Assembly: GCF_001187785.1 (NCBI RefSeq)
Contig: NZ_CP012154.1
Coordinates: forward strand, 1,792,501-1,856,500
From: Wenzhouxiangella marina
Lineage (GTDB): Bacteria; Pseudomonadota; Gammaproteobacteria; Xanthomonadales; Wenzhouxiangellaceae
Length of the DNA: 64,000 bases
Reading direction: 5' to 3'
The notes below the pieces were generated by a model. It was given only the letters and a program-made list of their open reading frames with translations. It did no database searches and was not told where the DNA came from. Of the stretch, positions 31,632 to 39,463 are shown one piece after another; the first letter of the stretch is position 1, and every line of letters starts with the position of its first letter. The translations under genes and the position numbers were made by a program.

Positions 31632-31659
31632 GTTTCCAGCGCGGCAGAGTGGCTACAAT
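31632..31659 (+). promoter_or_regulatory. Candidate promoter of trpS
   Basis: TACAAT at 31654-31659 with a weak GTTTCC 16 bases upstream, in the 95-base gap between the divergent RuBisCO-like gene and trpS. The start codon is 60 bases downstream. Confidence 0.35.
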
Positions 31660-31718
31660 ATCCGTTTCAGGCCCGGCCTGACCATCGACAAGCGCAATTC
31701 TCAAGGCGGAAGCAAGCA

Positions 31719-32729
31719 ATGACGAGCAAGCAGCGAGTGCTGACCGGCATCACCACCACCGGGACCCCTCATCTGGGCAACTATGTCGGAGCGATCAAGC
31801 CGGCCATCGCGGCCAGCCGGGACGAGGATATCGATTCCTTCTACTTCCTGGCCGACTACCATGCCCTGGTCAAGTGCGAGGACCCGGAGCGGGTGCAGCG
31901 TTCGACCCTGGAGATCGCGGCCACCTGGCTGGCCCTGGGCCTGGATACTGAGCGTTCGGTCTTCTATCGTCAGTCCGACGTGCCCGAGATCCCCGAGCTG
32001 ACCTGGCTGCTGACCTGTTCCACGGCCAAGGGCCTGATGAACCGGGCGCATGCCTACAAGGCCGCCGTCGATGCCAACACGGCCAGCGGCGAGGACCCGG
32101 ACTACGGCATCACCATGGGCCTGTTCTGCTATCCGGTCCTGATGGCGGCCGACATTCTCATGTTCAACGCCCAGCGCGTGCCCGTCGGCAAGGATCAGAT
32201 CCAGCACCTGGAGATGGCCCGCGACATCGCCCAGCGTTTCAATCATCGCTATGGCGAACATTTCGTGCTGCCCGAGGCCGAGACCGACGAGCATGTGGCC
32301 ACGCTTCCGGGCACGGACGGGCGCAAGATGTCGAAGAGCTACGACAACACCATCCCCCTCTGGCTGCCCGAGAAGAAACTGCGCAAGGCGATCATGAAGA
32401 TCAAGACCAACTCGCAGGAGCCGGGTGAGCCCAAGGATCCGGACGAGGCCTCGGTCTACGCCGTCTACGCCGCATTCGCCAGTGCCGAGCAGCGCGCGTC
32501 GATGCGCCAGGCCTTCGCCGACGGCATCGCCTGGGGCGAGGTCAAGCAGCAGTTGTTCGAACTGATCAACGCCGAGCTGGAGGGTCCACGTGAGCGCTAC
32601 GAGGCCCTGATCAACAACCCCGAACGGGTCGAGAAGGAGCTGGCGGTGGGCGCGGAGAAGGCACGCGCTCTCAGTGGGCCGTTCATCGCCGAGCTGCGCG
32701 AGGCCGTCGGCATCCGACGCCTGGCATGA
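31719..32729 (+). CDS. trpS: Tryptophan-tRNA ligase
   Basis: 336-residue class I synthetase that charges tRNA-Trp. The HIGH-type motif is [10 protein letters not shown] (12-21, Thr-Pro-His-Leu-Gly form) and KMSKS is at 203-207; [18 protein letters not shown] forms the tryptophan pocket. ATG at 31719 has AAGGCGGA a few bases upstream. The stop overlaps the next start by four bases (ATGA), so the FAH gene is translationally coupled. Confidence 0.97.
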   Translation: MTSKQRVLTGITTTGTPHLGNYVGAIKPAIAASRDEDIDSFYFLADYHALVKCEDPERVQRSTLEIAATWLALGLDTERSVFYRQSDVPEIPELTWLLTCSTAKGLMNRAHAYKAAVDANTASGEDPDYGITMGLFCYPVLMAADILMFNAQRVPVGKDQIQHLEMARDIAQRFNHRYGEHFVLPEAETDEHVATLPGTDGRKMSKSYDNTIPLWLPEKKLRKAIMKIKTNSQEPGEPKDPDEASVYAVYAAFASAEQRASMRQAFADGIAWGEVKQQLFELINAELEGPRERYEALINNPERVEKELAVGAEKARALSGPFIAELREAVGIRRLA

Positions 32730-33403
32730 GTGCGGATCTGCGCTGGACACCGCCCGAGGTGCTCGATCAGGACGGTCGAGCCTACGCCCTTCGGCATGTC
32801 TGGTGCGTGGGCCGCAACTATGCCGAGCACGCTCGTGAGATGGGCGTCGATCCATCGCGCAGCACCCCGGTGTTCTTTTCCAAGCCCGCGCAGGCCGTGA
32901 TCCAGTCCGGTATCGTGACCTATCCCGAGCGCACGGAAGACCTGCATCACGAAGTGGAACTGGTGGTCCTTCTGGCCCGCGGTGGGCGAAGCCTCGCGGC
33001 GGCGGATTGGCCCGAGCGCATCTGGGGATACGCCGTCGGGGTCGATCTGACCCGGCGCGATCTGCAGGCGAAGTTCAAGCAGGCCGGGCAGCCCTGGGAA
33101 TTGAGCAAGGGCTTCGACGAATCCGCGCCCGTCGGATCGATCGTGCCGGCCGAACGCTGGCAGCCTCGAAGCGACTGCATGATCCGTCTCAGCGTCAACG
33201 GCGAGTCGCGTCAGCACGCACGCCTGGGCGAAATGATCTGGTCCGTGGCCGAACTCCTCGAGCGCTTGTCCCATGAGGTCCAGCTGAATTCGGGTGATGT
33301 GGTATTCACGGGCACGCCGGCCGGCGTCGCTTCACTGCAGCGCGGGGATCGGGTTCAGGCCGAGATCGAAGGGCTTCCGGTTCTCGAATTCGACGTCACA
33401 TGA
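32726..33403 (+). CDS. Fumarylacetoacetate hydrolase family protein (FAHD1/YcgM-like)
   Basis: 225-residue cytosolic enzyme. Motifs: [14 protein letters not shown] near the start, the metal-site pattern [10 protein letters not shown] (Glu-x-Glu), [14 protein letters not shown] and [15 protein letters not shown] near the end. FAHD1/YcgM-like members act as oxaloacetate decarboxylase/tautomerase or acylpyruvase. Overlaps trpS by four bases. Confidence 0.88.
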   Translation: MSADLRWTPPEVLDQDGRAYALRHVWCVGRNYAEHAREMGVDPSRSTPVFFSKPAQAVIQSGIVTYPERTEDLHHEVELVVLLARGGRSLAAADWPERIWGYAVGVDLTRRDLQAKFKQAGQPWELSKGFDESAPVGSIVPAERWQPRSDCMIRLSVNGESRQHARLGEMIWSVAELLERLSHEVQLNSGDVVFTGTPAGVASLQRGDRVQAEIEGLPVLEFDVT

Positions 33404-33433
33404 ATCCTGAAGAAGCCTCTATAACTTATTGAA

Positions 33434-33730
33434 ATGATGATTTTCGACATTTTCATCATGACACCGGTTGCGGCGTTTCTGGTCTGGCTCTACCGCTATT
33501 CCGCGCCGCCGGGTCGGAGTGCCGCTCAGCGCCGGGTGGACACCCTGATCCTGCTCGTCGCCTTGCTGGGCGGAACGACTCTGCTGCTGTACCTGCACGC
33601 CACACTCGGGCCCGAATTCGAAGGCCTGGCGCGAAATATCACCGCTGTCGTCAGCGCCTACCTGTTCATGATCGCGGTCTTCGGCCTGGGCTGGGGGCTG
33701 CGGCACCGCTTCCGCGCGCCGAGCTTTTAG
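33434..33730 (+). CDS. Small membrane protein of unknown function
   Basis: 98 residues with three hydrophobic helices (about 3-20, 38-56 and 68-87) joined by short basic loops (YRYSAPPGRSAAQRR). No family recognised. Start ATG at 33434 or 33437; no clear ribosome binding site. It lies 30 bases after the FAH gene and is convergent with the TraB gene, with 19 bases between stops. Confidence 0.55.
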   Translation: MMIFDIFIMTPVAAFLVWLYRYSAPPGRSAAQRRVDTLILLVALLGGTTLLLYLHATLGPEFEGLARNITAVVSAYLFMIAVFGLGWGLRHRFRAPSF

Positions 33731-33749
33731 CGCGGAAAGGACTGGGGTC

Positions 33750-34961
33750 CTACATCAACTGCTGCACCATCCGGAAGCCCGCCACCCAGGTTCCGATGGC
33801 CGAGCCCAGGTTGGACAGGAAGAAGACCACGAAGACGTGGCTGACGCGGTTGCGGAACCAGCCGCCGATGCTGGTCACGTCGTCGCGCAGCTTTTCGAAA
33901 TCGCCCACTCGGGGCTTGCGTAGCCAGGCTTCCACCGCGCCGCTGACCATGCCGGCCCCGACCGTGGGGTTGAGGGAGGTCAGTGGGGCGGCAATCAGCG
34001 CCGTCAGAATCGTGAGTGGATGGGCTCGGGCGAGCAGGGCGCCCAGGGCGGACAGGCCGCCGTTGATCACCACCCAGGTGGCGATCAGGGACCAACCCAG
34101 TTCCGGTGAGCGGCTGAAGCCGATCGCGAAACCGGTCACGACGGCGACCAGGATCACCCAGGGAAGGATCTTGAAGAGCTTCGATGGCGGCGGCATCTGC
34201 TCGAGCTCACCGACCGTGACATCGGCCGGTGGCGCCTGTTCATCGGCCAGGGCCTTCGATGTGCCGGCCAGATGCCCGGCGCCCAGAACGGCCAACACGC
34301 GCCGGTGCTTGCCATCGGCGTTTTCCTGACGCAGCCGGGCGGCCATGTAGCGGTCGCGCTCGGCGATCAGGACTTCAAAGAGTTCGGGCGAGGCCTCGGA
34401 AAACTCGCTGAAGGTCTGGGTCAGCAGGTCGCCTTCCTTGAGTTTCTCGACGTCTTCTTCACTGATCTCCTCGCGCGAGAACAGGGAGAACACCAGGCCA
34501 TTGACCATCACCCAGCGCTTCCACCAGCCCAGGCGGCGGCTGGCTCGCCGCAGCGTGGTGCCGATCTCCCGATCGATCAACTGAACCGGCAGGCCGTGGC
34601 GCTTCGCGGCCTCCATCGCGGCCTTCATTTCGGCACCGGGCTCGATGCCGAATTGCTCGGCGATGCGGCGCTGGTAGGCCGACAGGGCCAGCGAGGCCAT
34701 CATCATCCCGGCCTTGCCCTCTCGCAGCACCTGGAACAGGTTGAGATTGCGCCAGCGATTCTGGTCGCTGAGCGCCTGGTGCCGGGACGGACAGAGCTCG
34801 ATCGCCACGGCATCGTAGTGGCCGCTGTCGAGCAGGCGCTCGACCGCTTCGGCGCTGGTCCGTGAGACGTGCGCCGTGCCGAGCAGGGCGTAGTCGACGC
34901 CGTCGCGCTGGACGTGCTCGACGGGTTCGTCGGCAAAGAGTTCGCGGTGCTCGGGGCTCAT
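33750..34961 (-). CDS. TraB-domain membrane protein
   Basis: 403-residue TraB/PrgY family protein. The N-terminal domain has GTAHVSRTSAEAV (28-40), IELCPSRHQAL and VLGAGHLAG, the conserved Gly-x-x-His and Glu residues of the TIKI/GumN-like metalloprotease fold. The C-terminal part has about four membrane helices (LFKILPWVILVAVVTGFAIG and later). In Enterococcus such proteins shut down pheromone signalling; in other bacteria the role is unknown. Divergent from the amidoligase operon across 170 bases. Confidence 0.85.
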   Translation of the reverse strand: MSPEHRELFADEPVEHVQRDGVDYALLGTAHVSRTSAEAVERLLDSGHYDAVAIELCPSRHQALSDQNRWRNLNLFQVLREGKAGMMMASLALSAYQRRIAEQFGIEPGAEMKAAMEAAKRHGLPVQLIDREIGTTLRRASRRLGWWKRWVMVNGLVFSLFSREEISEEDVEKLKEGDLLTQTFSEFSEASPELFEVLIAERDRYMAARLRQENADGKHRRVLAVLGAGHLAGTSKALADEQAPPADVTVGELEQMPPPSKLFKILPWVILVAVVTGFAIGFSRSPELGWSLIATWVVINGGLSALGALLARAHPLTILTALIAAPLTSLNPTVGAGMVSGAVEAWLRKPRVGDFEKLRDDVTSIGGWFRNRVSHVFVVFFLSNLGSAIGTWVAGFRMVQQLM

Positions 34962-35041
34962 CTCGATCCGGGTCTGTCAAGTGGCGCGACAGTGTAGCAA
35001 GGCGGGCGTTTCGGCTGGCGAATGTGTTGGCCTACAAAATT

Positions 35042-35070
35042 TTCTACAGGCGCCAAATTCGGCGCATACT
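35042..35070 (+). promoter_or_regulatory. Candidate promoter of the amidoligase operon
   Basis: TTCTAC at 35042-35047, 17-base spacer, CATACT at 35065-35070, within an unusually A+T-rich patch of the divergent intergenic region. About 60 bases before the ATG at 35132. Confidence 0.3.
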
Positions 35071-35131
35071 ACGCGCGTCCGGAGCTGCGGCAGTGGGCTG
35101 CAGCACGGGCGAGGAGGATGCCAAGCGCACC

Positions 35132-35857
35132 ATGAGTGCCAATTCTGCGGGCCCAGCACGGCCGCAAGCCATACCGATCGAAGCGCAGCCCGACTCCACG
35201 ACCTGCGGGCCGACCTGCCTGCACGCGCTCTACCGTCATTACGGGGTCGAGCTTCCTCTGGAGCAGATCATCGACGAGATCCAGCGCCTGGATCATGGCG
35301 GCACTCTCGATGTCTTCCTCGCCAACCATGCCCTGGCCCGGGGCTTCCAGGCTCGACTGTACACCTACAATCTGCAGGTCTTCGATCCGACCTGGTTCGC
35401 CGCTGACGAGGTCGATCTGGCCGACAAGCTGGCTGCCCAGTGTCGCCTGAAGCGAAGGGAACGACTGAAGACCGCCACCACCGGCTACCTGGAGTATCTG
35501 GCAGGCGGGGGGACGATACTTTTCGAGGATCTGAGCCGACGCCTGCTCAGAACGCTGCTGGAACGAGGCGAACCGATCCTGACCGGTCTGAGCGCGACGT
35601 ATCTGTATCGCTCCGCGCGCGAATTCGGCCCCGATGATGCCGATGACGACCTGCGCGGTGAGCCGGTCGGACATTTCGTCCTGCTCACCGGCTATGACCG
35701 GCATCGCCGGCAGGTCCTGATCAGCGATCCGACGCATCCCAATCCGCGTGGGACACGTCACTACCGCGTCCACATCGATCGCGTCATCGGCGCGATCCTG
35801 CTGGGTGCGCTGACCTACGATGCCAACCTGTTGATCCTCACACCATGCGCCAACTAG
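35132..35857 (+). CDS. C39-like cysteine peptidase domain protein
   Basis: 241-residue papain-fold protein of the C39-like group. The nucleophile region is DSTTCGPTCLHALYRHYG (21-38, Cys25), the histidine is in VGHFVLLTGYD (His181), and the aspartate in ISDPTHPNP (Asp199). All three residues of the triad are therefore present in the right order. C39 enzymes cleave after double-glycine-type leaders of exported peptides; free-standing versions such as this also act as ligases or hydrolases of isopeptide bonds. No signal peptide or ABC exporter domain. GAGGAGG lies 14 bases before the ATG, rather far; an in-frame GTG at 35093 is an alternative. The ATP-grasp gene overlaps its end by 13 bases. 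Confidence 0.82.
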   Translation: MSANSAGPARPQAIPIEAQPDSTTCGPTCLHALYRHYGVELPLEQIIDEIQRLDHGGTLDVFLANHALARGFQARLYTYNLQVFDPTWFAADEVDLADKLAAQCRLKRRERLKTATTGYLEYLAGGGTILFEDLSRRLLRTLLERGEPILTGLSATYLYRSAREFGPDDADDDLRGEPVGHFVLLTGYDRHRRQVLISDPTHPNPRGTRHYRVHIDRVIGAILLGALTYDANLLILTPCAN

Positions 35858-37308
35858 TCGTCGTCAGCCGCCTGGAAGACTGGCCGCTGGATCTGCCTGG
35901 AGTGGAAACGCTCACCGCCCGGGATTATCTGACCGATCCGAGCTGGTCGAAGCTCCGCTCGGCACGGGTCTACAACCTGTGCCGCAGCTACCGCTACCAG
36001 GCCAATGGCTACTATGTCTCCCTGCTGGCCTCGGCCCGAGGGCACAAGCCGCTGCCGTCGATCGGTACCGTCCAGGACCTGCGCAGCCCCGACGTCATCC
36101 GCCTGGGCTCGGGCGAACTCAGCCGTCTGATCGAGCACAGTCTCAAGCCGATCCAGTCCGAGCACTTCGTGTTGAGCCTGTACTTCGGCCGCAATCTGGC
36201 ACGCCGCCATGACGCCCTGGCCCGTGCCTTGTTCAATCTGTTTCCGGCACCGCTGCTGCGCGCCGAGTTCCAGCGCCTAGCCGAGGGCTGGGTGCTGCGT
36301 CGCCTGGCGCCGATGGCCTTTGCCGAGGTGCCCGAGGCACACCGTGATTTTCTCATCGAGGCGGCCCAGCGCTATTTCTCGGGGCAGCGACCACGCAGCG
36401 CGGCTCGTCGCGCCGGGCGCTTCGACCTGGCCATGCTGGTCAACCCCCGGGAATCGGACCCGCCGTCGGATGAAGCCGCCCTGAAGCGCTTCGAGCAGGC
36501 GGGTGAAGCCCTGGGCTTCAACGTCGAGCGCATCGGCCCGGACGAGATCGGCCGCCTGGCGGAATTCGATGCCCTGTTCATTCGCGAAACCACGGCCGTG
36601 AATCACCACACCTTCCGCTTTGCCCGGCGCGCCGCCGCCGAAGGTCTGGTGGTCGTGGACGATCCGGAGTCGATCCTCAAATGCACCAACAAGGTCTATC
36701 TGGCCGAGCTGCTGCAGCGCCACGAGATCGCGGCGCCGAAAACGATGCTGGTCCACAAGGACAATGCCGATCGGATCGAGCGGGAGCTGGGCCTGCCCGT
36801 GGTGCTCAAGCAGCCGGACAGCGCATTTTCCCTGGGGGTGGTCAAGGTCCACGAGGCCGAGGAGCTCAAGGTCCGCGTGGCCGAGCTGCTCAAGCACTCC
36901 GATCTGATCGTCGCACAGGAGTACCTGCCCACGCCCTTCGATTGGCGCGTCGGGGTGATGGATGGACGGGCGCTCTACGTCTGCCGATACCACATGGCCC
37001 GCGGCCACTGGCAGATCATCCACCGGGAAGGCGAGGGCAAGCGCGAAGGCGCCGCGGACTCGCTCAGCGTGGGCGAGGCGCCAGAAGCCGTGGTGCAGAC
37101 TGCGGTCCGGGCGGCAGGTCTGATCGGCCAGGGTCTGTATGGCGTCGACCTGAAGGAGGTCGACGGACGGGTTCTGGTGATCGAGATCAACGACAACCCG
37201 TCGATCGACGCCGGTGTGGAGGATGCCGTGCTGAAACGCGCGCTCTACCGCGAGATTCTCGGTGTGATCTACAAGCGCGTCACCCAGAGAAAGCTCGGTT
37301 CGGACTGA
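35845..37308 (+). CDS. RimK-like ATP-grasp ligase with RLAN N-terminal domain
   Basis: 487-residue ligase. Residues 1-160 are the RLAN (RimK-like ATP-grasp N-terminal) domain, with its YNLCRSYRYQANGYYVSL signature at 43-60. The ATP-grasp module (about 195-480) has VVLKQPDSAFSLGVV (Lys322 and the Gly-rich loop), AQEYLPTPFDWRVGVMDG, and the metal-binding Asp435, Glu447 and Asn449 in DLKEVDGRVLVIEINDNP. Such enzymes activate a carboxylate as acyl phosphate and join it to an amine, often adding Glu. Because of the domain architecture and neighbours it is not the ribosomal S6 modifier. Second gene of a four-gene operon; substrate unknown. Confidence 0.9.
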   Translation: MRQLVVVSRLEDWPLDLPGVETLTARDYLTDPSWSKLRSARVYNLCRSYRYQANGYYVSLLASARGHKPLPSIGTVQDLRSPDVIRLGSGELSRLIEHSLKPIQSEHFVLSLYFGRNLARRHDALARALFNLFPAPLLRAEFQRLAEGWVLRRLAPMAFAEVPEAHRDFLIEAAQRYFSGQRPRSAARRAGRFDLAMLVNPRESDPPSDEAALKRFEQAGEALGFNVERIGPDEIGRLAEFDALFIRETTAVNHHTFRFARRAAAEGLVVVDDPESILKCTNKVYLAELLQRHEIAAPKTMLVHKDNADRIERELGLPVVLKQPDSAFSLGVVKVHEAEELKVRVAELLKHSDLIVAQEYLPTPFDWRVGVMDGRALYVCRYHMARGHWQIIHREGEGKREGAADSLSVGEAPEAVVQTAVRAAGLIGQGLYGVDLKEVDGRVLVIEINDNPSIDAGVEDAVLKRALYREILGVIYKRVTQRKLGSD

Positions 37309-37367
37309 TCCGCGCACTTTCGACATCGCCCTGTCCAGACGCTTCTTCTTCGCCTAGAGACTCTCTC

Positions 37368-38615
37368 ATGCCGACACTCAGCACCCCGGATCAAATCGTC
37401 CATCTGCACGCTTTTGCAGGTTACGGCATCGAACTCGAGTACATGATCGTCGATCGAGAGACTCTGAGCGTCCGGCCGCTGGCAGAAACCCTGCTCGTCG
37501 ACGCCGACGGTCAGGTGGTCAACGAGGTCGATCACGGCGCCCTGGCCTGGTCGAACGAGCTGGTCGCTCACGTCGTCGAACTGAAGACCAACGGACCGGC
37601 GCCGACACTGGTCGGCCTGGCGGAGCGCTTCCACGGCGACCTGATCCGGATCAATGAGCGACTGGCGGAAGAAGGCGCGCAGCTGCTGCCCACGGCCATG
37701 CATCCCTTGTTCGATCCAAGCCGGGAAACGCGACTCTGGCCCTACGGTCAGACCGAGATCTACCAGACCTACGATCGGATCTTCGGCTGCAGGGGGCACG
37801 GCTGGTCGAACCTGCAGTCCATGCACATCAATCTGCCCTTCGCCGACGATGAGGAATTCCGACGTCTGCACGCCGCCATTCGCGTGGTGCTCCCCTTGAT
37901 CCCGGCACTGGCGGCTTCTTCGCCCTACGAAGAAGGCAGAGCTTCGGCCTGGCTGGATGGACGCCTTCGCTACTATCGGGACAATCAGCGTCGGGTGCCG
38001 AGCATTTCGGGACCCGTGGTTCCGGAGCCGGTGGGGGGCATTGCCGACTATCACCAGCGCATCCTCAAACCCATGTATCAGGCCATTGCGCCACTGGACC
38101 CGGACGAAGTGCTGCGGGACGACTGGCTCAATTCTCGGGGTGCGATTGCCCGCTTCGAGCGCCAGACGATCGAGATTCGGACCATCGATCTGCAGGAGTG
38201 TCCGCGGGCCGATCTGGCCATCGCCGAAGTCGTGACCGCCCTGGTGCGAGCCTTCTACGAGGAGCGCCTGGCCTCCTTCGAGGCCCAGCAAGCCACGCCG
38301 ACGGGGGTGCTTGCCGCCCTGATGTGGCAGGCAGCTGCGCAGGGCAGTGCAACCGCCCTGGGGGCGGCGAGTCTGCAACGCCTCTACGGAATCGATCACA
38401 GTGGCTCCCTGCAGTCGGTCTGGCTGGAGCTGCTGTCTCGCCTGGACGGTCTGTCCGAGACCGCGGCTCGGACGATCGAGATGCTGCTCGTAAGAGGCCC
38501 CCTGGCGGCGGCCCTTCGCACCCGCCTGGGCGAGGCGCCGGAGCGCGCGGCGATCGTGGAGACCTACCAGGAGCTGGCTCGATGCCTGCGCGACCAACGT
38601 CTGTTCATGCCCTGA
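37368..38615 (+). CDS. GCS2-type carboxylate-amine ligase (YbdK-like)
   Basis: 415-residue glutamate-cysteine ligase family 2 protein. The start GIELEYM (20-26) carries the two metal-binding Glu residues, ELKTNGP is at 71-77, the substrate-loop His153 is in SMHINLPF, and IEIRTIDLQECP is at 268-279. GCS2 proteins form a peptide bond to the gamma or alpha carboxylate of Glu or to another amino acid. Paired with an ATP-grasp ligase, a peptide-building role is more likely than glutathione synthesis. ATG at 37368, 59 bases after the ATP-grasp stop; the next gene overlaps its end by 34 bases. Confidence 0.88.
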   Translation: MPTLSTPDQIVHLHAFAGYGIELEYMIVDRETLSVRPLAETLLVDADGQVVNEVDHGALAWSNELVAHVVELKTNGPAPTLVGLAERFHGDLIRINERLAEEGAQLLPTAMHPLFDPSRETRLWPYGQTEIYQTYDRIFGCRGHGWSNLQSMHINLPFADDEEFRRLHAAIRVVLPLIPALAASSPYEEGRASAWLDGRLRYYRDNQRRVPSISGPVVPEPVGGIADYHQRILKPMYQAIAPLDPDEVLRDDWLNSRGAIARFERQTIEIRTIDLQECPRADLAIAEVVTALVRAFYEERLASFEAQQATPTGVLAALMWQAAAQGSATALGAASLQRLYGIDHSGSLQSVWLELLSRLDGLSETAARTIEMLLVRGPLAAALRTRLGEAPERAAIVETYQELARCLRDQRLFMP

Positions 38616-39277
38616 TCACCGCGGAGCATGCCAGTCGAGCGGTGCCGGACGACTGGCAGGACGTGCTTCCGCTGACCGATCCGATGTTGGACAGCCACCG
38701 CGCCTGGGATCCCGGGACCGCCGCCTTCGCCGAAGGCCTTGCCGAACGTCTCGGTGCGCCCCTGCTGGAGGGGCGAGTCAGTCGGCTGCTGGTGGATCTG
38801 AACCGCTCCGAGGGCCATCCAGCGCTGTTCAGTGACTACACTCGAGGTCTGGATGCGGAGCGCAAGCAGATGCTCCTCCATCGTTATCATCGGCCGCACT
38901 GGCGCGCCTTTCGCGAGGCCATCGAAGCGCGGGCACGCTGCCGCCATCTGGCCTGTCACAGTTTCGCGCCGGTGTTGAACGGGCGCGTTCGAAGCACGGA
39001 CGTCGCGCTGCTCTTCGACCCGCGACGGCCCGCCGAAGCGCGGTGGAGTCGCGACCTGATCCTCCGATTGCGACAGGCCTTCCCCGATTGGCGAGTGCAT
39101 GCCAACCAGCCCTATCGGGGTACCTCGAACGGACTGGGTCAGCAGCACCGATTCATGTTTACGGAGGACCGCCTGCTGACCGTCGAACTGGAGATCAACC
39201 AGGCCCGGATCGCCGGGGAGGCCTGGCCGGAGCAGCAGGCACGCATGGTCGAAATCCTGGCCGACTCGATGCGTTGA
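38582..39277 (+). CDS. N-formylglutamate amidohydrolase family protein
   Basis: 231-residue zinc amidohydrolase-like protein. Conserved features: ITAEHASRAVP (His16), SRLLVDLNRSEGHP, LACHSFAPVLNG, and RGTSNGLGQQHRF with a final VELEINQ. In histidine degradation HutG-type members cleave N-formylglutamate, but no hut gene is near. In this operon it more likely hydrolyses or trims a glutamyl product of the two ligases. Start ATG at 38582 lies inside the GCS2 gene (34-base overlap), showing tight coupling. Confidence 0.87.
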   Translation: MPARPTSVHALITAEHASRAVPDDWQDVLPLTDPMLDSHRAWDPGTAAFAEGLAERLGAPLLEGRVSRLLVDLNRSEGHPALFSDYTRGLDAERKQMLLHRYHRPHWRAFREAIEARARCRHLACHSFAPVLNGRVRSTDVALLFDPRRPAEARWSRDLILRLRQAFPDWRVHANQPYRGTSNGLGQQHRFMFTEDRLLTVELEINQARIAGEAWPEQQARMVEILADSMR

Positions 39278-39463
39278 TCCGACCGCCCGCGACCGGCTTC
39301 GGGGAGTCATCCTCAGGGGGCGCCAAGCCCCTGAATGTGTTATCATTTCGCGCTTGTTTTGGCGTCTTTCCAAAGGCTCGGCGCATGGCATTTTCGCGCC
39401 GAAAAAATGCTTTTGAAACAGACGCTTGATAACGCAACCTGACAAGACCTAGGAAGTTCCCGA
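39278..39463 (+). promoter_or_regulatory. gyrA leader region
   Basis: 186 bases between the amidohydrolase stop and gyrA. Contains a possible hairpin CAGGGG/CCCCTG near 39314-39332, a TATCAT box at 39341-39346 without a good -35, and downstream an imperfect stem made by GCATTTT and AAAATGC. The ribosome binding site is AGGAAG at 39451-39456. No open frame of interest. Confidence 0.35.

Noticed and set aside
35845-37308. ATP-grasp protein as the ribosomal S6 glutamate ligase RimK
   Set aside because: RimK proper is about 300 residues without the RLAN domain; the operon with GCS2 and a C39-like peptidase points to another role.
38582-39277. Histidine degradation (HutG) for the formylglutamate amidohydrolase
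   Set aside because: No hutH, hutU or hutI is nearby, and the gene overlaps the GCS2 ligase gene.
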